From contig NC_016584.1 of assembly GCF_000235605.1 (NCBI RefSeq), positions 5,147,151 to 5,211,150 on the forward strand: a DNA stretch of 64,000 nucleotides. Reading direction: 5' to 3'. The notes beneath the pieces are model-generated. The model was not told where the DNA came from and made no database searches. It saw only the letters and a program-made list of their open reading frames with translations. This stretch comes from Desulfosporosinus orientis DSM 765 (GTDB taxonomy: Bacteria > Bacillota > Desulfitobacteriia > Desulfitobacteriales > Desulfitobacteriaceae). Below, piece after piece: positions 35,499 through 43,845 of the stretch (positions are counted from its first letter, which is position 1; each line of letters starts with the position of its first letter). The translations under genes and the position numbers were made by a program.

Positions 35499-36143
35499 TT
35501 AAAGAAGCACCTTACTCGTCCCCAACCTATCAGCACCAGCCGCTACAAGTTCAAGGGCAAACTCCTTAGTCCTGATTCCGCCCGAGGCCTTAACCTTTAC
35601 ATTTTCTCCAACCCACTCTTTCAAATGGTGAACATCCTCAACAGTGGCCCCTCCGCCGGCAAAGCCCGTAGATGTCTTGATAAAGTCTGCTCCTGAACGT
35701 TTAACTATTTCGGCTGCGGTTTTTTTCTCGTCTTCATTCAACAGACACGTTTCAATAATGACTTTAATGGTTAACCCGCAACTATGGGCAGCATCAACAA
35801 CCCTGAAGATATCCCGCTCAACGGCTTTCCAATTCCCGGATTTAGCCCAGCCGATATTCATGACCATATCGACTTCCTTACCGCCATGGGCCTTAACCAT
35901 AAATACTTCTTGTACTTTAGCCTCTGTGTAGGTAGCTCCCAAAGGAAAACCAACTACCGCAGCAACACAAATTCCTGTACCATGCAAAAGTTTCGCAGCC
36001 GTTTGCACATAACAGGGATTAACACAAACAACCGCCAATTTATGTTCTTGAGCTTCGTGACATAGCGCCACAATATCTTTTTCCGATGCATCCGGTTTCA
36101 ATAACGTATGATCCGTTATTCCTGCAAGATTCATCACTGTCAT
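35499..36143 (-). CDS. deoC: Deoxyribose-phosphate aldolase
   Basis: 214 aa, normal length. It splits 2-deoxyribose 5-phosphate to acetaldehyde and glyceraldehyde 3-phosphate through a Schiff base. The Schiff-base lysine is in FIKTSTGF, the proton-relay lysine in VKASGGIR, and DHTLLKPDA opens the chain. The ATG at 36143 overlaps the era stop (ATGA). ATG 36134 is also possible. With cytidine deaminase two genes upstream it completes part of a nucleoside salvage set inside the era cluster. Confidence 0.95.
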   Translation of the reverse strand: MTVMNLAGITDHTLLKPDASEKDIVALCHEAQEHKLAVVCVNPCYVQTAAKLLHGTGICVAAVVGFPLGATYTEAKVQEVFMVKAHGGKEVDMVMNIGWAKSGNWKAVERDIFRVVDAAHSCGLTIKVIIETCLLNEDEKKTAAEIVKRSGADFIKTSTGFAGGGATVEDVHHLKEWVGENVKVKASGGIRTKEFALELVAAGADRLGTSKVLL

Positions 36144-37081
36144 TCCTTTTCCTTTCCATAACCATAATTGCGCAGGCTATCGAGGCGATTCCGCCAATCT
36201 TTTTTTACTTTAACCCAAAGTTCTAAGAAAACCGGACTGCCCAGCAAAGCCTCAATATCCTGACGAGCTAAACGCCCAATCTCCTTAAGCTGTTTACCAC
36301 CTGACCCAATAATAATTCCCTTCTGCGACTCTCTTTCTACGACTACCAGAGCGCGTACTTTTACCAATGTCTTCTTTTCTTGTACTTCTTCAATAACAAC
36401 CGCAATTGAATGGGGAATCTCATCATGAGTCAACTGGAGCACTTTTTCTCGCACTAATTCTGCCATGATAAAACGTTCCGGTTGGTCAGTCACTTCATCC
36501 TCGGGATAATACATGGGCCCGCTGGAAAGCTGATTGAAAATCACGTTCAAAAGTTCGTCCGTGTTTTCTCCCGTTTTTGCAGAAATAGGCACTATCGCCT
36601 TAAAATCAGCCATTTGTGAAAATTGCTGAACCTTACGCATTAACTGTTCCTTATTCAACAAATCAACTTTATTCAAAGCAAGCACACAGGGAGTTTTAGT
36701 CTGTTTGAGCATTGCTATAATATACTCTTCTCCTGGACCAAAGTCTGCAGAAAGGTCCACCACATAGAGGATAACATCCACTTCGCGCATGGATTCCTTT
36801 GCCGTACCAACCATGAATTCTCCAAGTTTATGTTTAGGTTTATGTATGCCTGGTGTATCTAAAAAGATAACCTGTCCCCGTTCCTCGGTTAAAATACACT
36901 GAATACGGTTTCTAGTAGTCTGAGGCTTATCGGACATAATAAGTACTTTTTGCCCTAATAAATGGTTAAGTAATGTCGATTTCCCTGCATTCGGTCTGCC
37001 AATAACCGATACAAAGCCTGACCTAAATTCACGAGATTTCTTCGAACCCAAAAGTGAAGTCACTTCCCTATCTTCCAGCAT
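36140..37081 (-). CDS. era: GTPase Era
   Basis: 313 aa. The G-domain has G1 GRPNAGKST, G3 DTPGIHKPKHKL and G4 NKVD. The C-terminal KH domain contains GIIIGSGGKQLKEIG. It assists 30S assembly near the 3' end of 16S rRNA and acts at the membrane and ribosome. The N-terminus (MLEDREVTSLLGSKKSREFR) is a little longer than usual; no better start with a ribosome site is seen inside it. It is in the classical cdd-era-recO order, with deoC added after it. Confidence 0.96.
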   Translation of the reverse strand: MLEDREVTSLLGSKKSREFRSGFVSVIGRPNAGKSTLLNHLLGQKVLIMSDKPQTTRNRIQCILTEERGQVIFLDTPGIHKPKHKLGEFMVGTAKESMREVDVILYVVDLSADFGPGEEYIIAMLKQTKTPCVLALNKVDLLNKEQLMRKVQQFSQMADFKAIVPISAKTGENTDELLNVIFNQLSSGPMYYPEDEVTDQPERFIMAELVREKVLQLTHDEIPHSIAVVIEEVQEKKTLVKVRALVVVERESQKGIIIGSGGKQLKEIGRLARQDIEALLGSPVFLELWVKVKKDWRNRLDSLRNYGYGKEKE

Positions 37082-37121
37082 TTTGTACTCTACATATTAC
37101 CTTAACCTTAACCAATCATGT

Positions 37122-37577
37122 CTATTCAAAAAACTCCGGCCCAAAACCCTCAGGCAGCAGCACGTTCAAACTGGTCAAACGAACTTCTCCCCGGCCATTT
37201 ACTAAAATAACCGGACAATCCGCAGCAAACTCACGAATCACTTGCCGGCAGGCACCACAGGGAGAAGGAAAACCATCGCCTGGAACTGCAATGGCTACTC
37301 CCTTTAATTCTCTTTCTCCTTGGGCTACAGCCTGGAAAATTGCATTACGCTCTGCACATACCGTTAGACCATAACTGGCATTCTCCACGTTGCACCCGCT
37401 GTATATTTTACCTGAGGAAAAAACTGCTGCGGCCCCAACAGGATAGTGAGAATAAGGAGCATAGGCCTGCTCATACACTGTTTTTGCCTGCTCGATAAGT
37501 TCCAGGATGGATTTTTGATCAAGTCCTTCAATTTCTTTCCCTATCACTTCCGTTAACTGCCCTGGATCCTGCCTCAC
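37122..37577 (-). CDS. cdd: Cytidine deaminase
   Basis: 151 aa. The zinc site is in CNVENASYGLTVCAERNAIF (Cys and the catalytic Glu) and PCGACRQVIREF (two Cys), i.e. the tetrameric bacterial type with three Cys ligands. An N-terminal extension of ~20 residues is present relative to the 130-aa norm. The start is GTG 37577 with AAAGGAG upstream; an internal start would lose the ribosome site. It deaminates cytidine and deoxycytidine in salvage. Confidence 0.95.
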   Translation of the reverse strand: MRQDPGQLTEVIGKEIEGLDQKSILELIEQAKTVYEQAYAPYSHYPVGAAAVFSSGKIYSGCNVENASYGLTVCAERNAIFQAVAQGERELKGVAIAVPGDGFPSPCGACRQVIREFAADCPVILVNGRGEVRLTSLNVLLPEGFGPEFFE

Positions 37578-37592
37578 GAAAAAACCACTCCT

Positions 37593-37979
37593 TTAATATA
37601 ACATCTCCACCGCGAAACGATACAATACCGGAGCAAATACAATGATTCCGATCACAGCTGCTTGAAGCGAAGTTACCAAAACAGCTCCGGCGGCTACATC
37701 TTTTGCCATACCGGCCAAAGGATGAAAGTTAGGCTGGACCATGTCAACCACAATTTCAATTGCTGAGTTCATTACTTCAGCGCCGATAACACTGCCAATG
37801 GCAAAAATTAGAATTAACCATTCAAACCGCGATACCTCACTCCACCATGCCAGGAGCAAGACACTGGTACCTGCAACGAAATGGAACTGTACATGGCTCT
37901 GTGTTCTGACCGTATACAATACTCCTCGCCAGGCTTGATTCAAACTGCGCCAAAACCCTGATCTTCGATTTCTCCCCAT
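37593..37979 (-). CDS. dgkA: Diacylglycerol/undecaprenol kinase
   Basis: 128 aa integral membrane kinase with three hydrophobic segments. The family signature is GSVIGAEVMNSAIEIVVDMV, with the catalytic Glu and metal-binding EN/ES-type residues. In Gram-positives this enzyme mostly phosphorylates undecaprenol. ATG 37979 has AGGGGAG 7 bases upstream; the longer frame to 38009 lacks this. It lies between ybeY and cdd, the standard order. Confidence 0.92.
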   Translation of the reverse strand: MGRNRRSGFWRSLNQAWRGVLYTVRTQSHVQFHFVAGTSVLLLAWWSEVSRFEWLILIFAIGSVIGAEVMNSAIEIVVDMVQPNFHPLAGMAKDVAAGAVLVTSLQAAVIGIIVFAPVLYRFAVEMLY

Positions 37980-38018
37980 GTGCCAACTCCCCTTGCAGTG
38001 ATCAACCATTCGCCATTA

Positions 38019-38492
38019 TTAAACTCTCTCTAATTTTAGTCTTGACATGACCTCTTCTTCTTTGCTGCGCATTTCTTGTTTATCCGTCTCCTCCTCGTGA
38101 TCATAACCCAACAAATGAAGTGTTCCATGGACAGCTAAATAAATAATCTCCCGTTCGAAGGAATGTCCATACTCCTTGGCCTGTTCTCTTGCTCGTTCAA
38201 CAGAAATTAAAATATCTCCCAGCATATCATCCTCTGCCACAATATCCGGTTCTTCCTCAACCTCTTCTTGTAAGGCAAAGGAAAGAACATCCGTCGGCCG
38301 GTCAACTCCTCGATACTCGAGGTTTAATTCGTGGATACGCTCATCATTGATTAACACTAAACTTACTTCCGCTTCTTCAGGCCCATCTGACCGCCGGATC
38401 GCTTCTTGAACCCCTTGATTTAATAAATCAGTCAGGGATTCACGCTCCTCCGGCGAGATGGACTCTTCTTCCCAAGAAATATCTATGATCAT
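38019..38492 (-). CDS. ybeY: Endoribonuclease YbeY
   Basis: 157 aa. The zinc motif [14 protein letters not shown] (HxxxHxxxxxH) is at ~120-133. It matures 16S rRNA 3' ends and takes part in ribosome quality control. It follows the HD-domain membrane protein after a ~170-base gap that contains one copy of a palindromic intergenic repeat. Confidence 0.95.
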   Translation of the reverse strand: MIIDISWEEESISPEERESLTDLLNQGVQEAIRRSDGPEEAEVSLVLINDERIHELNLEYRGVDRPTDVLSFALQEEVEEEPDIVAEDDMLGDILISVERAREQAKEYGHSFEREIIYLAVHGTLHLLGYDHEEETDKQEMRSKEEEVMSRLKLERV

Positions 38493-38610
38493 AGAATTAC
38501 AAGTAAACCATCTGTCTCAAAAAAGAAGATAATTTACCCTTCCTCCCTTCGATTTCAAACGTCCGCAATAAGTAAGTCTTTTTACTCCTCATTAGAAAAC
38601 TTGGCTGGCG

Positions 38611-38651
38611 CCCGAAGACACTGTCTTTGCACGTATTAGCCCTTCTTGCAG
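38611..38651 (+). repeat. Palindromic intergenic repeat, copy 1
   Basis: cccGAAGACACTGTCTTtGCACGTATTAgCCcTTCTTGCAG. It shares ~40 bp with copies at 55187-55229 (minus), 55850-55890 and 57611-57652. The core GAAGACA-S-TGTCTTC is a perfect or near-perfect palindrome. It lies in the ybeY-pgpH gap. Confidence 0.65.
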
Positions 38652-38665
38652 TATGCAACCAAAAG

Positions 38666-40945
38666 TTATACTTTCTGATTAGTATTAGAAACCTCAGCGT
38701 CAGCTGTCCCTTTAATACTTTCTTGCCCAACTGCTTTTGGGGTGTCCTCGCACTCAGGGCCAGCTTCTCCGGACTGCTTTTTATGCATTGAATTTTGTCC
38801 GTTTTCCCGAACACTCGGCATCTCAGGATATTCCACCCGAGAATGGAAAATTCCGCTTAAGACACGTACAAAGGCCATTGCAATACGGTCTAAATCCTGA
38901 AATGTTAAATCACACTGATCCAATTGCTCATCATTCAGCTTATCTTTAATAATTTTGCGAACGAATCCTTCAACTCGCCCCGGAGTAGGCTGTTTCATTG
39001 AACGGACAGCTGCCTCTACACTATCGGCTAAAGCAACTAATGCCGCCTCTTTTGTTTGAGGCTTTGGGCCTTCATAATGAAAGCTTTCCTCCGGGACATT
39101 TTCGTATTCTTCAAGGGCTTTGTGGTAAAAGAACGTAACCAAACTGTCCCCATGATGCTGAGCTATTATATCTTGGACCTGAAGGGGAAGTTTATTTTCC
39201 TTCGCCATTTCCAACCCATCTTTGACATGAGAGGTAATAATTAATGAACTCAGGGTGGGGGCGATCTTGTCATGAGGGTTATCTTGAGTAAATTGATTTT
39301 CAATAAAAAAGTAAGGACGTTTTAATTTGCCGATATCGTGATACATGGCTCCAACTCTTACTAAGGTCGCATCCGCTTGAACCGCTTCCGCAGCCGCTTC
39401 AGCTAAATTTCCTACCAGAATACTGTGATGATACGTCCCCGGCGCTTCCATCAACAAACGTTTCAGCAACGGTCGATTGGGGTCCGATAACTCTAAAAGA
39501 CGCACTGATGATGTAATATGAAACCCTGACTCAAACCAGTGCAAAGCTCCGACCGTTAAAAACGAAGATGCCAAACCGTTGACGACACCCAGCATAACGC
39601 CAACAGCCCAAACTGTTGCCCTCATATCCGAAGTCAAAGCGATCCCGCTAATGACTAGAACATTAACTCCGGAAACAAAGATCCCGGCACGTGCTAAGTC
39701 GGAACGCTGACTAAGGCGGGATACGCTGTAAACTCCAACAATCCCTCCAAATAAAGCAACTATCCCTGCATGCAGGCCGAAAGCTGTCGAAAGTGATGGG
39801 TCCACTAAAACAGCAACAAACACTGCTAAGACCAAGGTCACCATTACCGCAATATCAACGCCAACTAAAATAGCAACCGTCATCGTCGCCCAAGCAATGG
39901 GAATCAACATTCCCGACAACGTATCAAAATCCGCTCCCAAATTCAAGGCGATTACCGCACGTCCAATTGCCAAGACTAAGCTCATAATAAGCCCGATCAA
40001 GACCAGACGATTCGTTACACGTAAAATATCCCGCTTATATTGAAATAAATAGACTAATATAGCGCTCATTCCGATAAGCACAATGAGAGCAATTCCCAAT
40101 ACAGAGTTCAAAGTATTATTACTATTAATTAATCCATACTGAACTAAAACCTGGTAGATTGTATCGTCAACAATTTCCCCAGCGCCCACTATTTTTTGAT
40201 TAGCCTTGTAATATAATGTCTCCTGCTTTACTAAAGCTTTAGCAGCTGTTCGTAAAGCTTCTGTCGTTGACTCGTCCACAATTAAGGTGGGCTGTGTTAC
40301 CTCCTGATCCAGGAAAGCCTTAAATAAGGTTTTGGCATCTTCGGTCAAATCGGCCTCATCAAGTTGCGCTTTTGTCTGATCACGAAAAGACGTCATCCCT
40401 TCATTTGTCTTGGCCCCTGTTTCCAAATTACGGGCTCTGCTGAGAATGATGTCTCTGCCAACTTTTTCAGCATTCTCCAGTTCGCTGGGTACGGTATCAA
40501 CTAAAGAGGTAAGCACACTCTCCGACAATTTTGCAAAGAGTGGTATTTTCTTGAGTTCGGCAATCCCTGTATCTCCCGAAGCAGAAGCATTACGCAAAGA
40601 AACAAAGGCATTGTCCAGTTCCTTGGTCAGTAAGTTTAAATACTCCTCATCCGGTTTGTAGACGGGTTGGACCGCTTTTGCCGCCGCCTCCTTGTCCCTG
40701 GTATACTTTGCTTCATCCACAATATCTTTATTCCACGGAGCAGTAATAAGCTGAGGACTAGGTTCTCCTAATTCCAACTGTAATGTCGATACAAAAATAT
40801 TGGAAGACAACAACACTGTAAACAACAGAAAATACATCACTCCAACAATAGCACGCAGCCAAGTGGTGTGATGTTTAAGCCAATCAAGACGGCTGGACAG
40901 CTCATCCCAGATCTTCTTGAATATTTTGATCTTCAATACCATCAT
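38666..40945 (-). CDS. pgpH: 7TM-HD phosphodiesterase, PgpH/YqfF type
   Basis: 759 aa. One N-terminal membrane segment (~40-60) and a large extracytoplasmic 7TMR-HDED domain (to ~275) are followed by seven membrane segments (~285-475) and a cytoplasmic HD domain with MYHDIGKLKRPYFF and QHHGDS. Enzymes of this build hydrolyse c-di-AMP to pApA. The C-terminal ~45 residues are polar and lack homology. ATG 40945 and 40942 are both close to AAGTAAGG. phoH, which usually sits just upstream, is absent: yqfD ends 68 bases before this start. Confidence 0.92.
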   Translation of the reverse strand: MMVLKIKIFKKIWDELSSRLDWLKHHTTWLRAIVGVMYFLLFTVLLSSNIFVSTLQLELGEPSPQLITAPWNKDIVDEAKYTRDKEAAAKAVQPVYKPDEEYLNLLTKELDNAFVSLRNASASGDTGIAELKKIPLFAKLSESVLTSLVDTVPSELENAEKVGRDIILSRARNLETGAKTNEGMTSFRDQTKAQLDEADLTEDAKTLFKAFLDQEVTQPTLIVDESTTEALRTAAKALVKQETLYYKANQKIVGAGEIVDDTIYQVLVQYGLINSNNTLNSVLGIALIVLIGMSAILVYLFQYKRDILRVTNRLVLIGLIMSLVLAIGRAVIALNLGADFDTLSGMLIPIAWATMTVAILVGVDIAVMVTLVLAVFVAVLVDPSLSTAFGLHAGIVALFGGIVGVYSVSRLSQRSDLARAGIFVSGVNVLVISGIALTSDMRATVWAVGVMLGVVNGLASSFLTVGALHWFESGFHITSSVRLLELSDPNRPLLKRLLMEAPGTYHHSILVGNLAEAAAEAVQADATLVRVGAMYHDIGKLKRPYFFIENQFTQDNPHDKIAPTLSSLIITSHVKDGLEMAKENKLPLQVQDIIAQHHGDSLVTFFYHKALEEYENVPEESFHYEGPKPQTKEAALVALADSVEAAVRSMKQPTPGRVEGFVRKIIKDKLNDEQLDQCDLTFQDLDRIAMAFVRVLSGIFHSRVEYPEMPSVRENGQNSMHKKQSGEAGPECEDTPKAVGQESIKGTADAEVSNTNQKV

Positions 40946-41013
40946 CCTTACTTCCCAATGCCCTACTTCACGATTAGTCAATTATTAGGGCTAAATAATT
41001 ATCAATAAATTGC

Positions 41014-42189
41014 TTACGGATTAGCGTACACTGCTATATCCTCGTAGGTTTCCACTTCCACTCTGATTCTCTCAGAATCCGAACTGTTGGTGAGAATTTT
41101 TACTGTTTCCAGTACAATAGGAACCCCTTTGGCAATTTTCTTCATAACTTCAGCCCTGGCCGTCTGTTCGGCAAGTCGACGAGCTTCGGTTACAGAACGT
41201 TCAATGTGCACATTACGGAGTTCGATATGATTTACTCTTATACCTTCGACAGGAAAGCGCCAATTCCTCCAGAGTTTTAGAGATTGAGCGATTACTTCTT
41301 TGCGAGATTGCTCAAAGGGAGAATTCTGTGTTGTTAGCATTATAACGCGGGAGCCAATTTTTATACCCCTGCCTATGGCAACTCTCCCACTTTCCTCAAC
41401 TTTATCCTCAACAAGAGGTATTTTAGCTTCAGCACTGTACCACACTCGCGCCCGTACAAATCCCCTGGCCACAGAAGGCGAAGACGCTCCATTTGCTTCC
41501 ATAGTATTTCCTTCGGGACTCTTAATCAATACTTGACCTGCCCGAACTGTTTCACCCTCATGAACCAAAGGAGTTCCTTCTATCACCATAATTTCTTTGA
41601 CAATTCCAGCATGACTGGCAACTAAATTGCCGGCTTCATCCGGGATAGAAGGGCGAATTTTCTCTGACACTCTAATTTGTATACTCGTTCCATGCCGTTC
41701 AATTCCTATCCAAGCAGCATCCGGCAGTTGATCTTGAAGAGCTTTAGCAATTGTGTTTAAATCTAATTTCTTTGAATAAACCCAAGTCTTAAGTCCCAGT
41801 TTTTCGGCTCGTTCCAGCACATCACTTGAGCTGAGATTCTTATTTCCCAAGACTGAAATTGAAAGCACAAGCTGAGAGAGGACTGTCAGAAAGAACGCAA
41901 TTATCAAAATCCCAACTAACAACCCTTTTCGGCGCCACCAACGTGCTGCAATAAAAGGCCAGCCATACTTGGCTATTATATGTATTCTTGTGTGTGTACG
42001 TCGGGCTGCTCTACGCAGCCGCCGAAAGTCTGCCAGCTCAATTTGTGCTCTCATCCCTCGTTCGGATTTTTGGGTATGATAAAGAATGATTCCCTCTTTA
42101 GAGACGAGATTAACAAAGCGGGCCAATTGCTCCCCCCTTGCGAGAAAAAGAATTCGCCCGGACCAAAATATTCTCAGCCATTCAAACAT
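41014..42189 (-). CDS. yqfD: Sporulation protein YqfD
   Basis: 391 aa. A cytoplasmic N-terminal part (~1-85) is followed by one membrane segment (~87-108; GLLVGILIIAFFLTVLSQLV) and a large extracytoplasmic domain. YqfD is needed for efficient sporulation in Bacillus and is under SigE control there. The ATG overlaps the TAA of yqfC by one base, so the pair is coupled. Full length for the family. It marks the organism as an endospore former. Confidence 0.92.
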   Translation of the reverse strand: MFEWLRIFWSGRILFLARGEQLARFVNLVSKEGIILYHTQKSERGMRAQIELADFRRLRRAARRTHTRIHIIAKYGWPFIAARWWRRKGLLVGILIIAFFLTVLSQLVLSISVLGNKNLSSSDVLERAEKLGLKTWVYSKKLDLNTIAKALQDQLPDAAWIGIERHGTSIQIRVSEKIRPSIPDEAGNLVASHAGIVKEIMVIEGTPLVHEGETVRAGQVLIKSPEGNTMEANGASSPSVARGFVRARVWYSAEAKIPLVEDKVEESGRVAIGRGIKIGSRVIMLTTQNSPFEQSRKEVIAQSLKLWRNWRFPVEGIRVNHIELRNVHIERSVTEARRLAEQTARAEVMKKIAKGVPIVLETVKILTNSSDSERIRVEVETYEDIAVYANP

Positions 42190-42470
42190 TACTTCATCTC
42201 CCCTCCACCAAAGGAAAAGGACGTAAGCTCCCCTTCAATTTGAAGTTCTGTAGCTAAAATAACTTTAAGCATTAACCCCTTTCCTCTAAAATAAATATCT
42301 CCCTCTGCTGTTTCTAAACGAATTTCTTCCTCAGAAAAATTAAGGATGCTGTTATAATTCTCAACGACTATTTGTTTTCGTCCAATTATTGTAATTTTAG
42401 GACCTTCTCCCACGACGTCAGGTGGAAAATCCAAAACCTCTCCTACGCTTGTTTGTATTTTCTTGAACAA
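42189..42470 (-). CDS. yqfC: Sporulation protein YqfC
   Basis: 93 aa, the family's usual size. The chain has the YabP/YqfC pattern: IVVENYNSILNFSEEEIRLE then a beta-rich GDIYFRGKGLMLKVI. I choose TTG 42470 because GGGAGGGG lies 6-7 bases upstream; the ATG further out (42524) gives an atypical N-terminus. It is coupled to yqfD. Confidence 0.9.
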   Translation of the reverse strand: MFKKIQTSVGEVLDFPPDVVGEGPKITIIGRKQIVVENYNSILNFSEEEIRLETAEGDIYFRGKGLMLKVILATELQIEGELTSFSFGGGEMK

Positions 42471-42568
42471 AAAAACCCCTCCCTTACCAAAATATCTATG
42501 AAGGGAAAAGCCAATATAGTCCAAGCCTTAATATCAAAATTATTGGTGAACACCGAAGCCAAGCAGTA

Positions 42569-42612
42569 AAGTAAAAAGACCCAGTCACTTTCTGTAACTG
42601 AGCCTCTTTTAC
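42569..42612 (-). terminator. rpsU-yqeY terminator
   Basis: On the minus strand AGTAAAAGAGGCTCAGTTAC-agaaa-GTGACTGGGTCTTTTTACT: a long stem with a few mismatches, then T-rich DNA, 14 bases after the yqeY stop. Confidence 0.8.
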
Positions 42613-42625
42613 TAAAATTAATTAG

Positions 42626-43078
42626 TTACGCCCCGAGAATTTCCCGTACAATCTGATTGACAAGTTTGCCATCAGCTCGACCTTTTGTCTTAGGAGTAAC
42701 TGCTCCCATGACTTTCCCGAGGTCTTTCAGACTTTGTGCCCCTAATGTGGTAACGGTCTCCTGAACGAGTTGGCGAATATCCCCTTCAGAAAGCTGTTGA
42801 GGAAGGTAATCCATAAGAACCGCCAATTCCTCTCCTAAAGCCTTAACCTGATCAGGGCGATCCGCCTGCCCGAAAACTTCAAGCGCATCCCGACGCAGCT
42901 TAACTTCACGTGCTAAAACTTCTATGACTTGCTCATCGTTAAATTCAATCTTCTTGTCGATCTCAGCATTTTTTATGGCGGCCCTGGCCATTCGGATGAC
43001 GGAAAGTCTTACCTTCCCCTCCTCTTTAGCCTTCATGGCAGCCTTCATATCCTCAACCAAGCGATCTTTCAGGGTCAA
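42626..43078 (-). CDS. yqeY: GatB/YqeY domain protein
   Basis: 150 aa. A helical domain found as the tRNA-binding tail of GatB; the stand-alone form is widespread behind rpsU and of unclear function. Typical stretches are MTLKDRLVEDMKAAMKAKEE, VRLSVIRMARAAIKNAEIDK and MGAVTPKTKGRADGKLVNQI. The start is TTG 43078 with GGAGTG upstream, 14 bases after the rpsU stop. Confidence 0.93.
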   Translation of the reverse strand: MTLKDRLVEDMKAAMKAKEEGKVRLSVIRMARAAIKNAEIDKKIEFNDEQVIEVLAREVKLRRDALEVFGQADRPDQVKALGEELAVLMDYLPQQLSEGDIRQLVQETVTTLGAQSLKDLGKVMGAVTPKTKGRADGKLVNQIVREILGA

Positions 43079-43092
43079 TTCGAAGACACTCC

Positions 43093-43269
43093 TTACTTGA
43101 ACTTGCGTTTACGTGCAGCCTCAGACTTTTTCTTTCTCTTCACACTTGGTTTTTCATATGCCTCGTGTTTACGAGCTTCTGCGCTTAGACCTGCCTTTTG
43201 ACAAGAACGCTTGAACCGGCGGAGTGCGGCATCAAGGGATTCATTTTTACCAACTCTGACTTCACTCAT
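43093..43269 (-). CDS. rpsU: Ribosomal protein S21
   Basis: 58 aa: [20 protein letters not shown], then [20 protein letters not shown] and a very basic tail [18 protein letters not shown]. This is the small 30S protein that helps mRNA selection. ATG 43269 has GGAGGGA upstream. It leads the rpsU-yqeY unit. Confidence 0.96.
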   Translation of the reverse strand: MSEVRVGKNESLDAALRRFKRSCQKAGLSAEARKHEAYEKPSVKRKKKSEAARKRKFK

Positions 43270-43404
43270 TGTCTATCCCTCCCTCCACTGGATCATCACA
43301 AATATACTTTATTATTATACTGGATGAAGGAAATTGCGTCAAGCCAACTTTCACGGCAACACCTGACGAATAGGGACACATATTTCCTTAATCAGAATAA
43401 TAAA

Positions 43405-43749
43405 TCAGCCAATTCTCGCGTTAAGTGCCTGACCTCCAAGTAAATGAAAATGCAGATGCCCCACAATTTGGCCACCATCGGTTCCCATGTTAGAAACTAC
43501 TCGATAACCTGATTCATTCACTTCAAATTCCTCAGCCAATCGGCGAACAACTCCGAAAAGGCGGCCAACTAATGGTTCATTTTCAGGGGTAATATCATTC
43601 ACGCTTCGCAAATGGACTTTCGGTATAATAACTATGTGCACTGGTGCCAATGGCTGAATGTCTTTAAAAGCCATAAGTTCTTGATCTTCATAAACAATTT
43701 CACTGGGGATTTCCTTTTGTACGATTTTGCAAAAAATACAATCAGACAT
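43405..43749 (-). CDS. HIT family protein (Hint type)
   Basis: 114 aa from ATG 43749 (MSDCIFCKI), which has GGAGGG upstream; a longer frame to 43779 lacks this. The histidine triad GHLHFHLLGG is at the C-terminus and the CIFCK zinc-like pair at the N-terminus. Hint enzymes hydrolyse purine nucleoside phosphoramidates and acyl-adenylates. It lies between mtaB and rpsU, as in many Clostridia. Confidence 0.94.
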   Translation of the reverse strand: MSDCIFCKIVQKEIPSEIVYEDQELMAFKDIQPLAPVHIVIIPKVHLRSVNDITPENEPLVGRLFGVVRRLAEEFEVNESGYRVVSNMGTDGGQIVGHLHFHLLGGQALNARIG

Positions 43750-43845
43750 TTTATTTATTCCCTCCATTATCTTATTCAATTATCCTTTTAAGTGACAAAT
43801 TTTAACACATAAATTGAGATATCCCGAGCAACTTGTCAATCTCAC

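Noticed and set aside
38497-38814. 105-codon minus-strand frame overlapping the end of the HD-domain gene
   Set aside because: Half of it lies inside pgpH in another frame and the rest is the repeat-bearing gap. The composition is not protein-like.
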